Assembly (NCBI GenBank): GCA_002377985.1
Contig: DFQW01000154.1
Span: forward strand, 1 to 7,707
DNA from: Halieaceae bacterium UBA3479
GTDB taxonomy: Bacteria > Pseudomonadota > Gammaproteobacteria > Pseudomonadales > Halieaceae
Length of the DNA stretch: 7,707 nt
Direction: 5' to 3'
The notes under the pieces were generated by a model. It was not told the origin of the DNA. It worked only from the letters and a program-made list of their open reading frames with translations, and did no database searches. Shown here in pieces: positions 1-6,419 of this stretch; the first letter of the stretch is position 1; the number at the start of each line of letters is the position of its first letter. A program made the position numbers and the translations under genes.

Positions 1-392
1 TCCAGCGCACCTTCGGGCAGGTCGGCGTCAGAAGAGGCGTCTACAATGCGTCGTATGGTGTAGTCATATTCAACGACTGCGGCGTGACCCATCATGGTAA
101 TCCTGTGTGGCACATCCACCGTAATTTCATAGCGCGCCGTATCAAAGACCGGACCCAAAAATTCTCGATAGTTTTCGCGCCCATCAAGCCCGGGCACGCC
201 CGGCGGCCGGAGGCTCACATCAGGATGCAAGCCACCTACATAAGCGTCTATGTCGCTGCCTTCTACGGCGGCTATCCAGCCCTGATATAGCGCGAGGATC
301 TCGTCGTGGTCAGTTTGTGAGTAACTGGTAGCGCTCCAGAACAACAGTGTGAGTGAAAGTAAGGTGACCTTGGGCAGATAATAACGGCGCAT
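1..392 (-). CDS. Secreted SnoaL/NTF2-like protein (5' part; runs off left edge)
   Basis: Reading the minus strand from the ATG at 392-390 gives 130 open codons to the window edge, so only the N-terminal part is seen. Residues 1-25 form a signal peptide: MRRYYLPK, a hydrophobic run VTLLSLTLLFW, then SATSYS with likely cleavage before Q26, so export to the periplasm is expected. The mature part (HDEILALYQGWIAAVEGSD, then YVGGLHPDVSLRPPG, GRENYREFLGPVF and later strands) follows the SnoaL-like / DUF4440 cone fold: an N-terminal helix, an 'Asp-...-hydrophobic-hydrophobic-His-Pro-Asp-Val' stretch and a helix before the beta-sheet. Members are small enzymes or ligand-binding proteins, and the substrate cannot be read from sequence. 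GAGGA lies just upstream of the ATG. The gene is divergent from the crotonase gene. I am fairly sure of the fold and have no evidence on the function. Confidence 0.75.
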   Translation of the reverse strand, partial: MRRYYLPKVTLLSLTLLFWSATSYSQTDHDEILALYQGWIAAVEGSDIDAYVGGLHPDVSLRPPGVPGLDGRENYREFLGPVFDTARYEITVDVPHRITMMGHAAVVEYDYTIRRIVDASSDADLPEGAL

Positions 393-407
393 ATCGAGAT
401 CCTCGAT
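393..407 (-). promoter_or_regulatory. Inverted repeat over the ribosome binding site of the SnoaL-like gene
   Basis: Immediately before the minus-strand start codon is a perfect 6-bp inverted repeat with a 3-base loop: ATCGAG at 393-398 and CTCGAT at 402-407 on the plus strand. On the mRNA it reads AUCGAG-GAU-CUCGAU followed directly by AUG. The GAGGA ribosome binding site lies in the 5' arm and loop. An overlapping alternative pairing, CCUC with GAGG, also covers it. Either fold could limit translation initiation. This is inference from base pairing only, and the stem is short. Confidence 0.3.
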
Positions 408-573
408 GAGGGTGGTGGCCGCTTCAATTGTCAGGCAGTTGGGCCAGTAACATCAAGGCCAGCGAGGGGGACTCCCGCGCTTTGCTTTGCCGCTTAATGC
501 GATTGCGTGGGGGCTTATTCGCTCTCGGCCCTGTTCATTTGACAGTTGCACTGCCACAATCGCCGTTCACTTT

Positions 574-588
574 TCGCTTGATCGCTTG
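574..588 (+). repeat. Tandem TCGCTTG heptamer pair upstream of the crotonase start
   Basis: TCGCTTG occurs at 574-580 and again at 582-588, a one-helical-turn-scale tandem repeat ending 9 bases before the ATG at 598. It sits where a Shine-Dalgarno sequence would be expected, and none is visible there. It may be chance or part of a binding site. Confidence 0.25.
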
Positions 589-597
589 GTGTCTGCT

Positions 598-1377
598 ATG
601 TCCGACAGAGTTTCTGTTTCGATTTCCGCTCATATTGCTCACGTCACCCTGACGCGCTCAGACAAAATGAACGCGCTTGATACCGCTATGTTCAGCGCGA
701 TCTGCGAGGCGATCGATCATGTCGCGGCGGAACCCGATGTGCGGGCTGTGGTGGTTTCGGGGGAAGGCCGGGGCTTTTGTGCCGGGCTGGATCTCTCCAA
801 TTTTAATGCCGCGGCAGAACCGATGGCACTGATGCCTCGCACCCATGGCATTGCCAATAAGGTGCAGCAGGTCGCGTGGGGCTGGCGGCACTTGTCCGTG
901 CCCGTGATCTCGGCGGTTCACGGCGTGGCCTTTGGTGGCGGCTTGAATATCATGTCGGGCGCAGACATCCGCGTTATTCACCCCGATACCCGTTGCGCCG
1001 TAATGGAGATGCGCTGGGGGTTGGTGCCGGATATGGCGGGCTACCCCTTGTGGCGAGGTAATGTTCGGGACGACGTGCTGAGACGGCTCGTCTTTACCAA
1101 TGAAGAGTTTACCGGCGCTGAAGCCTTCGCAATGGGCTTTGCTACGGAGACATCCGCGGCGCCGCTGGAGCGCGCCATAGTACTTGCGGAGACCATCGTA
1201 CAAAAAAATCCTGAAGCCATTCGCGCAGCCAAGCGGCTGTCGAATATGCTGACCTATGCAAGTGATGAGGCGATCTTGCTGGCCGAGTCTGCCGAACAGG
1301 AGCAGATTATGGGACGGCCTAATCAGATAGAAGCGGTCATGGCCCAGATGGAGGGGCGAGCGCCCTCGTTTTCCTGA
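598..1377 (+). CDS. Crotonase / enoyl-CoA hydratase-isomerase family protein
   Basis: A 259-residue cytoplasmic crotonase, the usual length for the family, expected to act on acyl-CoA thioesters (hydration or double-bond isomerisation). The first oxyanion-hole block is GRGFCAGLDL (57-66) and the second HGVAFGGGLN (108-117). The first catalytic glutamate of true enoyl-CoA hydratases is replaced by Asn117. The second survives as Glu137 and is followed eight residues later by Asp145 in MEMRWGLVPDMAG. That Glu-x7-Asp spacing matches the catalytic pair of 3,5-2,4-dienoyl-CoA isomerase. The C-terminal helices (GAEAFAMGFAT, then NPEAIRAAKRL) are typical. I chose the ATG at 598 because MSDRVSV aligns with family N-termini. 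A TTG at 487 would add 37 unlike residues. No clear ribosome binding site precedes 598, so the start is the least sure part. The substrate is unknown; a role in fatty-acid or related acyl-CoA breakdown is inference. Confidence 0.88.
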   Translation: MSDRVSVSISAHIAHVTLTRSDKMNALDTAMFSAICEAIDHVAAEPDVRAVVVSGEGRGFCAGLDLSNFNAAAEPMALMPRTHGIANKVQQVAWGWRHLSVPVISAVHGVAFGGGLNIMSGADIRVIHPDTRCAVMEMRWGLVPDMAGYPLWRGNVRDDVLRRLVFTNEEFTGAEAFAMGFATETSAAPLERAIVLAETIVQKNPEAIRAAKRLSNMLTYASDEAILLAESAEQEQIMGRPNQIEAVMAQMEGRAPSFS

Positions 1378-1392
1378 TATCCGATAACGCAG

Positions 1393-1401
1393 TGCTACAC
1401 T
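1393..1401 (+). promoter_or_regulatory. Possible extended -10 promoter for the molybdoenzyme gene
   Basis: TGCTACACT at 1393-1401 matches an extended -10 element (TG-N-TACACT, four of six bases of TATAAT, including the key T, A and final T). It lies 65 bases before the ATG at 1467 in the 89-base gap after the crotonase. No good -35 is seen, which extended -10 promoters can tolerate. A short hairpin (CGCTG-CCTGA-CAGCG) follows at about 1418-1432 and would lie in the 5' leader. The call rests on sequence match only. Confidence 0.3.
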
Positions 1402-1466
1402 GGGCGTCGTGGCCGCGCGCTGCCTGACAGCGTCCTTGCCGCGAGCCTCCGAAACCAGAGGTCACT

Positions 1467-3593
1467 ATGAGCGAACCCACTATCAGAACGCATCATCGGG
1501 TGTGCCATCTTTGCGAGGCCATGTGTGGTGTCGTGATCCAGACGGCTGATAACCAGATAACCGACATCAGAGGCGATCAAAATGATCCGCTGAGCCGGGG
1601 GCATGTGTGCCCCAAGGCGGTGTCCCTAAAGGACATTCATGAGGATCCGGATCGATTGCGAAAGCCGATGAAGCGCGTGCGCTCGGCGCCGGGAGAATTT
1701 CAGCACGTTGAAGTAACGTGGGATGAGGCCCTAGAGGCTGCTGCAGCGGCGCTGGCGTCGACCATCCAGAAATACGGTGTCGATGCCATTGGCGCGTATT
1801 TTGGCAATCCATCGGTGCACAACTACGGGATGCTGACACATCAGCGCAATCTGTTCCGGCATATTCGTACCCGCAATCGCTTTTCCGCTACGTCGGTCGA
1901 TCAATTGCCACATCACCTGGTGTCGCTCTGGTGTTATGGACACATGTTGCTCCAGCCTGTTCCCGATGTGGATCGCACCGATTATTTTTTGATGCTGGGT
2001 GCTAATCCGCTCGCCTCGAACGGCAGCATGTGGACAGTACCCGACGTGCGTCGACGCCTGAAAGCGCTCAAATCGCGCGGCGGCAAGCTGGTTGTGATTG
2101 ATCCGCGAAGGACCGAGACAGCTGAACTCGCGACGGAGCACTTGTTTATTCGACCAGGTTCGGACGCGGCTTTTTTGCTCGCATTGATCCACGTGCTGTT
2201 TCGCGATGACTTGATAGCGCTCGGAAATCTCGCGGCGTTTACCGACGGGGTTGATGAGATCGGTCAGGCGGTATGCAATCTGACGCCCGAATGGGCGGCT
2301 CAGCGAACGGGAATCAGCGCTGCCGACATCGAGCGCATTGCTCATGAGTTTGCGCGCGCCGGGGCAGGCATCTGTTATGGCAGGATGGGGGTCAGCACGC
2401 AAGCCTACGGGGCGCTGTGCCAGTGGGCGATTCAGGTTCTCAATGTGATCACGGGGAACTTGGACAAGCCCGGCGGAAGCTTGTTCACGCTACCCGCCAT
2501 GGATCAGGTCAGCAACACCAGCCCTGGCGGATTTGCCCGTTTTGCCAGCCGAGGCAGGGGTTTGCCCGAATTCAATTACGAGCTGCCAGCAGCGGCAATG
2601 GTCGAAGAGATCAGCACGCCGGGAGAGGGCCAGATCAAGCTGATGTTTACGGGCGCGGGAAATCCGGTCCTGTCGACGCCCAATGGCGCGGCATTGGATG
2701 AGGCCTTGGAAACACTGGAATTCATGATTTCGTTGGATCCGGCGCTCAACGAAACCACGCGTCATGCCGATATCATTCTGCCGCCGACCTCTCCGCTGGA
2801 GCACGATCACTACGATATTGGTTTTCACAACCTGGCGATCAGAAATACGGCACGTTACAACGCGCCAGTCTTTGACAAACCTGAGGATACCCTCCATGAC
2901 TGGGAGATATTCGCCGAGTTGGGGGAGCGACTGAGCCGCCTTTTGGATCTTGAGCCCATGCCGCGTCACCCGCCGCATCAGCTGGTAGATCGGGCACTCC
3001 GTGCCGGCCCCTACGGCGAAGCCACCGAGTGGGAAGTCAGCATCGACAAGCTCAGGGAGCATCCGTCGGGAATGGATTTTGGGCCGTTACAGCCGTCGTG
3101 CCCCGATCGCCTGCAGACCACAGATAAACGCATTCGACTCGCCATACCCGAAGTGTTGCAAGACATTGATCGATTGGTTGAGGAGGTCGCGCCCGTTGAA
3201 GGATATCGTTTAATTGGGCGACGCCATGTTCGAGACAACAATTCGTGGATGCATAACCACCATCGCTTGATGAAGGGCAAGCCGCGTTGCCAGCTGTTAA
3301 TGCACCCGGAGGATGTGGCGAGCGAGGGGTGGCAAAGCGGTATGATGGTGACGGTGAGAAGCCGCGTGGGTCACATTCAAGCAGAGCTTGCCGCGTCTGA
3401 CGAAGTCATGCCCGGCGTTGTGAGTCTGCCCCACGGGTACGGACATGGCCGCCATGGTACCCGCGGTGATATCGCCAATGCGCACGCGGGAGTGAGCTGT
3501 AACGACATTACGGATGAGCAGTTTGTCGATCAACTTTCTGGGAACGCCGCGGTGAATGGCGTGCCGGTTCAGCTGAGTGTCTCTGTGGCCTAG
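1467..3593 (+). CDS. Cytoplasmic molybdopterin/[4Fe-4S] oxidoreductase, substrate unknown
   Basis: A 708-residue member of the DMSO reductase superfamily (formate dehydrogenase-like branch, COG0243 type). The N-terminal [4Fe-4S] domain has Cys13, Cys16, Cys20 and Cys48, followed by Lys50. The central molybdopterin oxidoreductase domain spans about 55-485, with nucleotide-binding stretches YFLMLGANPLASNGS (173-187), KLVVIDPRRTETAEL (207-221) and the segment around TGNLDKPGGS (329-338). The C-terminal molybdopterin-dinucleotide-binding domain spans about 580-708 (NNSWMHNHHRLM, CQLLMHPEDV, SLPHGYGHGR). Counting from the conserved Thr-Asp (171-172) as in E. coli FdhH puts the metal ligand in SATSVDQLPH (140-149), so Ser143 or Asp145 is the likely ligand rather than Cys or Sec. 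There is no Tat signal, so it stays in the cytoplasm. No electron-transfer subunit or maturation gene is nearby. AGAGGT at 1457-1462 supports the start. The family call is very sure; the reaction is unknown. Confidence 0.93.
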   Translation: MSEPTIRTHHRVCHLCEAMCGVVIQTADNQITDIRGDQNDPLSRGHVCPKAVSLKDIHEDPDRLRKPMKRVRSAPGEFQHVEVTWDEALEAAAAALASTIQKYGVDAIGAYFGNPSVHNYGMLTHQRNLFRHIRTRNRFSATSVDQLPHHLVSLWCYGHMLLQPVPDVDRTDYFLMLGANPLASNGSMWTVPDVRRRLKALKSRGGKLVVIDPRRTETAELATEHLFIRPGSDAAFLLALIHVLFRDDLIALGNLAAFTDGVDEIGQAVCNLTPEWAAQRTGISAADIERIAHEFARAGAGICYGRMGVSTQAYGALCQWAIQVLNVITGNLDKPGGSLFTLPAMDQVSNTSPGGFARFASRGRGLPEFNYELPAAAMVEEISTPGEGQIKLMFTGAGNPVLSTPNGAALDEALETLEFMISLDPALNETTRHADIILPPTSPLEHDHYDIGFHNLAIRNTARYNAPVFDKPEDTLHDWEIFAELGERLSRLLDLEPMPRHPPHQLVDRALRAGPYGEATEWEVSIDKLREHPSGMDFGPLQPSCPDRLQTTDKRIRLAIPEVLQDIDRLVEEVAPVEGYRLIGRRHVRDNNSWMHNHHRLMKGKPRCQLLMHPEDVASEGWQSGMMVTVRSRVGHIQAELAASDEVMPGVVSLPHGYGHGRHGTRGDIANAHAGVSCNDITDEQFVDQLSGNAAVNGVPVQLSVSVA

Positions 3594-3630
3594 GGCCAGA
3601 TTGGTCAGGTTGTAACCGCTCGATCGCGGG

Positions 3631-3652
3631 GAAACCAGAAGGATTGAAACCA
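3631..3652 (+). repeat. GAAACCA direct repeat flanking the lipA ribosome binding site
   Basis: GAAACCA occurs at 3631-3637 and 3646-3652, bracketing the AGAAGGA ribosome binding site; the second copy ends on the first base of the lipA start codon. A further GAAACCAGA occurs at 1451-1459, just before the ribosome binding site of the molybdoenzyme gene. It may be chance in purine-rich leaders. Confidence 0.3.
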
Positions 3653-4644
3653 TGAGTAATGATCAGATACCCGTCGCCCACATCGATAGTGGTGAAAAGT
3701 TCACCAATGATCGGGGCATGCGGGTCATCAAAGACGGCATCAAGGCATCGAGTATCGACAGCCCGCGTCAGCCCAAACCGGACTGGCTTAAAATGCGCGT
3801 TCAGAATAGTCCCAAGTTTGAGGCGGTGCGATCTATTGTTCATGAGCACCGACTGGCCACCGTTTGTGAGGAGGCTAAGTGTCCGAACATCAGTGAATGC
3901 TGGAGCGCGGGGACCGCGACGATAATGCTCATGGGGGATGTGTGCACCCGGGCCTGTCGCTTCTGTTCGGTTAATACCGGCAATCCTGCGGGTTGGTTGG
4001 ACCCGGAAGAGCCCGCGAATACGGCCGAAGCGGTGCGTTTGATGGGGCTCAAATACGTGGTACTCACGTCTGTGAATCGCGACGATCTGGCGGATGGTGG
4101 TGCGGGACACTACGCTCAAGTGGTGAGGGCGACCAAGGCCCTGAATCCGCAAACTGCGGTAGAAGCGCTCACGCCTGATTTTTTGGGAGATCCCGGCGCT
4201 GTCGAAACGCTACTGGATTCCGGCATCGAGGTGTTTGCCCAAAATGTCGAGACAGTGGCACGGCTCACGCACCCGGTGCGCGATCCGCGGGCTGGATACC
4301 AACAAACCCTCGACGTGTTGGCGCATGGAAAGGCCTATCGGCCTGATGTCGTGACTAAGACGTCACTGATGTTGGGACTCGGTGAGCGAGAGGATGAGCT
4401 CAAGGCGTGCATGGACGACCTTCGAAGCCACGCCGTGGATGTGCTGACATTGGGCCAGTATCTGCAGCCCACGCGGCACCATCTACCCGTAGAGCGGTTC
4501 GTCACGCCTGACGAATTTGCGCTTTATCGGGAGTGGGGGCTGGAGCGTGGCTTCCTAGAGGTGGTCTCCGGGGTTTTTGTCCGCTCCAGCTATCGCGCCG
4601 AGCGCGTGCTCGAGCACAATAACGTTGGTCTCGGATCCGTATAA
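3652..4644 (+). CDS. lipA: Lipoyl synthase (radical SAM)
   Basis: LipA inserts two sulfur atoms at C6 and C8 of the octanoyl chain on lipoyl-carrier proteins (pyruvate and 2-oxoglutarate dehydrogenases, glycine cleavage H protein). At 330 residues it is close to the usual length. The auxiliary [4Fe-4S] cluster, the sulfur donor, is bound by Cys72, Cys77 and Cys83 in [13 protein letters not shown]. The radical-SAM cluster is bound by Cys98, Cys102 and Cys105 (CTRACRFC). The conserved C-terminal RSSYRAE begins at Arg311 and supplies the serine ligand of the auxiliary cluster. [17 protein letters not shown] and [11 protein letters not shown] are also standard. AGAAGGA at 3637-3643, eight bases before the ATG, supports the start. 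It follows the molybdoenzyme after 58 bases and may share its transcript. lipB, its common neighbour, is not adjacent within this window, so octanoyl transfer must be encoded elsewhere. Confidence 0.98.
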   Translation: MSNDQIPVAHIDSGEKFTNDRGMRVIKDGIKASSIDSPRQPKPDWLKMRVQNSPKFEAVRSIVHEHRLATVCEEAKCPNISECWSAGTATIMLMGDVCTRACRFCSVNTGNPAGWLDPEEPANTAEAVRLMGLKYVVLTSVNRDDLADGGAGHYAQVVRATKALNPQTAVEALTPDFLGDPGAVETLLDSGIEVFAQNVETVARLTHPVRDPRAGYQQTLDVLAHGKAYRPDVVTKTSLMLGLGEREDELKACMDDLRSHAVDVLTLGQYLQPTRHHLPVERFVTPDEFALYREWGLERGFLEVVSGVFVRSSYRAERVLEHNNVGLGSV

Positions 4645-4741
4645 CGGAACCATGGTGCCGCCTCCCTAAGTACTTTTTACTCTCCTTGGTAGTAAACTTG
4701 GCCAGCGCGGATGCGCACGCACGAATATTGCTGAAACTGCA

Positions 4742-4747
4742 TATACT
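4742..4747 (+). promoter_or_regulatory. Possible -10 element (TATACT) upstream of nadK
   Basis: TATACT at 4742-4747 matches five of six bases of the sigma-70 -10 consensus in the only sizeable gap between lipA and the nadK operon, where a promoter is expected. No convincing -35 lies at 16-18 bases. A TG at 4738-4739 is one base off the extended -10 position. Transcription from here would give a nadK leader of roughly 160 bases. Confidence 0.35.
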
Positions 4748-4752
4748 GATGT

Positions 4753-4766
4753 TTGGCAGGCGCCAA
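4753..4766 (+). promoter_or_regulatory. TTGGC-N4-GCCAA palindrome, possible operator
   Basis: TTGGC (4753-4757) and GCCAA (4762-4766) form a perfect 5-bp inverted repeat around AGGC, starting five bases after the TATACT element. This is where an operator would block transcription at the start site. No specific regulator can be named from the sequence. It could instead be a small hairpin at the 5' end of the transcript. Confidence 0.3.
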
Positions 4767-4849
4767 TGGACGCAAAAAATCGTAAGTTAAGCGATGCTGC
4801 CCACAAGACGATGGACAGATTCTGAGCTCGCATAAGGTGAGCGCGCGCA

Positions 4850-4915
4850 ATGACTAAAAGCGAAAGAGGAGGGGGTGAGACGATGAAAACAACGACCGCT
4901 GCCCATAACCCATGA
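4850..4915 (+). CDS. Putative short leader ORF coupled to nadK
   Basis: A 21-codon ORF starts at the ATG at 4850, eight bases after AAGGTGAG (4834-4841). An in-frame internal ATG at 4883 has its own very strong purine-rich site, AGAGGAGGGGG at 4865-4875, and would make the ten-residue peptide MKTTTAAHNP. Both end at the TGA at 4913-4915, which overlaps the nadK start codon as ATGA. The bases before the nadK ATG (AACGACCGCTGCCCATAACCC) contain no ribosome binding site. The simplest reading is that ribosomes load on the leader and restart on nadK. I recognise no homologue, and the peptide itself may have no function beyond coupling or control. It could also be only a displaced ribosome loading site. 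Confidence 0.38.
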   Translation: MTKSERGGGETMKTTTAAHNP

Positions 4916-5796
4916 GTACGAGCTTCAACCATGTCGGCCTGCTGGGCCGGAGAGAGCATCCAGGGGTCGAGGAGATCGTCTCGGGGTTGCTCAATTTGTT
5001 GGATGACCGAGGGCTACAGGTCACTATTGAGGATCGGTTGGCCACCCTGTCGCATTTTGAAAAGCGCGAGATGGAGTCCCGGGACAAGATTGGCGCCATG
5101 GTAGATCTGGCTATTGTCATTGGCGGCGATGGCAGTTTGTTGAGTGCCGCCAGAACATTGGTCAAGCACGACACGCCCGTTATCGGTATCAACCGGGGAC
5201 GACTGGGTTTTCTCACGGACGTCAGTCCGGATGAACTGCTCGAGCAGGTCAGCAACGTGCTGGATGGCCACTATCTCAGTGATCGCCGTTTTTTACTCGA
5301 CGCTGAGGTGTGGCGGGGTGATCAAGTCATCGGACGCGGTGATGCCCTCAACGATATTGTGGTGAACTCGGGTGCCCCGGCACAGATGCTTGAGTTTGAA
5401 TTAAGTATCGACGGCGAATTTGTGTATCGCTTGAATGCCGATGGGCTCTTGGTGGCAACACCAACGGGGTCCACGGCCTACTGTTTGTCTGCGGGCGGCC
5501 CGATAATGTATCCAGGGCTGGATGCAATGGTTCTGGTGCCCATGTTTCCGCACTCACTGACCAGCCGCCCAATTGTTGTCAGCGGCACGAGCGAAATACG
5601 CATTGATGTCGCTTCACGCAACGATATCCATCCGCCAATTACCTGCGATGGTCAGATATCGATCACAGCGCTGCCCGGAGATTCGGTCAAGATTCGCAAG
5701 AAGTCTCGGGAGCTGACCTTGCTGCATCCGCCCGGGTATAGCTTTTATGCAAGCTGTCGGGACAAGCTTCGTTGGTCAGATGCCCTCGTTAAGTAG
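4912..5796 (+). CDS. nadK: NAD kinase
   Basis: NAD kinase phosphorylates NAD+ on the 2'-OH of the adenosine ribose, using ATP (or polyphosphate in some bacteria), and is the only route to new NADP+. It is cytoplasmic, usually a tetramer. The 294-residue length is typical. The catalytic GGDGS motif is at 71-75 with Asp73. The NAD-binding ALNDIVV is at 145-151; it has Asn-Asp rather than Asn-Glu, as in Pseudomonas NadK. ATPTGSTAYCLSAGGP (182-197), VPMFPHSLTSRPIVV and TCDGQ complete the diagnostic blocks. An in-frame TAA at 4906-4908 rules out an earlier start, and the N-terminus FNHVGLLGR matches the family 'IGxIGR' strand, so 4912 is well supported although it has no ribosome binding site of its own (see the leader ORF). 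It is first in a tightly packed five-gene block. Confidence 0.97.
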   Translation: MSTSFNHVGLLGRREHPGVEEIVSGLLNLLDDRGLQVTIEDRLATLSHFEKREMESRDKIGAMVDLAIVIGGDGSLLSAARTLVKHDTPVIGINRGRLGFLTDVSPDELLEQVSNVLDGHYLSDRRFLLDAEVWRGDQVIGRGDALNDIVVNSGAPAQMLEFELSIDGEFVYRLNADGLLVATPTGSTAYCLSAGGPIMYPGLDAMVLVPMFPHSLTSRPIVVSGTSEIRIDVASRNDIHPPITCDGQISITALPGDSVKIRKKSRELTLLHPPGYSFYASCRDKLRWSDALVK

Positions 5797-6418
5797 TCTG
5801 CCGTTACCCATCAAGAGAGCTCCCGCGACGTTTTTTCTCATCGTCGTGACCAGCGTGTGCTTTCTGTTGTTCTATCCGGCGCAGTGGGTTGGCATGCTGG
5901 AGCTGTTTAATTTTGTGCCTTTCCGTTCTGCTGGCGGCTATGTTGCATTCGGCGACATGAATGATGAGTGGTGGCGACTCGTCACCCCAACCTTCATCCA
6001 TTTCGGCTGGCTCCATGTTGTATTCAACTGTTTATGGCTGTGGGAGTTTGGGCAGCGCATCGAACACCGACTCGGGGCGATCAATGTCTTGGGCCTTTAT
6101 GGCGTAACGGCGATGGTCAGTAACTACTGTCAGTATCTATGGGAAGGCCCCTCTATTTTTGGCGGGATGTCTGGCGTGGTCTACGCGTTTCTGGGTTTCA
6201 TCATGATGTTGAGTTGGAGACGACCCGGCTGGATTACACCGCCGCCTATGGCGGTTTTTGGTTTTATGCTGATTTGGCTGCTCGTCGGCATGGTGGGCAG
6301 CATGGACTTTATTGGCGCCGGCGCGATCGCTAACGGAGCACACGCGGGTGGTCTGCTCATTGGTCTGTTTTTGGGTATCGTTGTGAGCGTATTGCCTCTT
6401 GCGGTCAGAGGACGTTGA
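5780..6418 (+). CDS. Rhomboid family intramembrane serine protease
   Basis: A 212-residue inner-membrane protein with about six hydrophobic segments, which cleaves transmembrane substrates inside the bilayer. Numbered from the ATG at 5780, HFGWLHVVFN gives His74, His79 and Asn83, with the spacing of His145, His150 and Asn154 in E. coli GlpG (oxyanion and L1 region). GGMSG supplies the nucleophile Ser131 (GxSG), and ANGAHAGG supplies the general-base His188. The catalytic dyad is therefore intact. WWRLVTPTFIH matches the family's 'WR..T..F.H' signature. It lacks the cytoplasmic N-terminal domain of GlpG. I preferred 5780 because the first membrane helix follows about 15 residues later. An ATG at 5747 would add 11 residues, and neither start has a strong ribosome binding site. 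It overlaps the end of nadK by 17 bases, implying coupling. Its substrate is unknown. Confidence 0.93.
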   Translation: MPSLSSLPLPIKRAPATFFLIVVTSVCFLLFYPAQWVGMLELFNFVPFRSAGGYVAFGDMNDEWWRLVTPTFIHFGWLHVVFNCLWLWEFGQRIEHRLGAINVLGLYGVTAMVSNYCQYLWEGPSIFGGMSGVVYAFLGFIMMLSWRRPGWITPPPMAVFGFMLIWLLVGMVGSMDFIGAGAIANGAHAGGLLIGLFLGIVVSVLPLAVRGR

Positions 6419-6419
6419 T

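Noticed and set aside
539..544. Perfect TTGACA upstream of the crotonase gene
   Set aside because: No acceptable -10 lies 16-18 bases downstream (the bases there are GC-rich), so a complete promoter cannot be supported.
428..652. Plus-strand frame of 74 codons overlapping the crotonase start
   Set aside because: It begins at TTG without a ribosome binding site, overlaps the crotonase in another frame and resembles nothing known.
1731..2402. Long open frame of 223 codons on the minus strand inside the molybdoenzyme gene
   Set aside because: It lies wholly opposite a strongly conserved gene, shows no recognisable domain, and such frames are common opposite GC-rich coding sequence.
3508..4152. 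Minus-strand frame of 214 codons spanning the molybdoenzyme end and lipA
   Set aside because: It covers the cysteine motifs of lipA in antisense, has Arg/His-rich composition typical of shadow frames and matches no family I know.
4646..4659. Near-palindrome around ACCATGGT just after the lipA stop
   Set aside because: It has no loop and no following T run, so it fits neither a terminator nor a recognised operator.
4676..4696. TTTACT / AGTAAA inverted repeat after lipA considered as a terminator
   Set aside because: The stem is six bp and AU-rich, the loop is nine bases, and no T run follows. It does not look like an intrinsic terminator.
4753..4770. TTGGCAGGCGCCAATGG considered as a sigma-54 -24/-12 promoter
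   Set aside because: The -24-like TGGCA is present, but the -12 TTGC is missing at the right spacing.
4666..5255. Minus-strand frames of 97 and 133 codons over the lipA-nadK gap and nadK 5' end
   Set aside because: Low-complexity Ser/Pro-rich translations opposite nadK with no family resemblance. They are probably shadows.
5747..5779. Earlier ATG for the rhomboid protease at 5747
   Set aside because: It adds eleven residues inside nadK with no better ribosome binding site and no family resemblance. It remains possible but is less likely than 5780.
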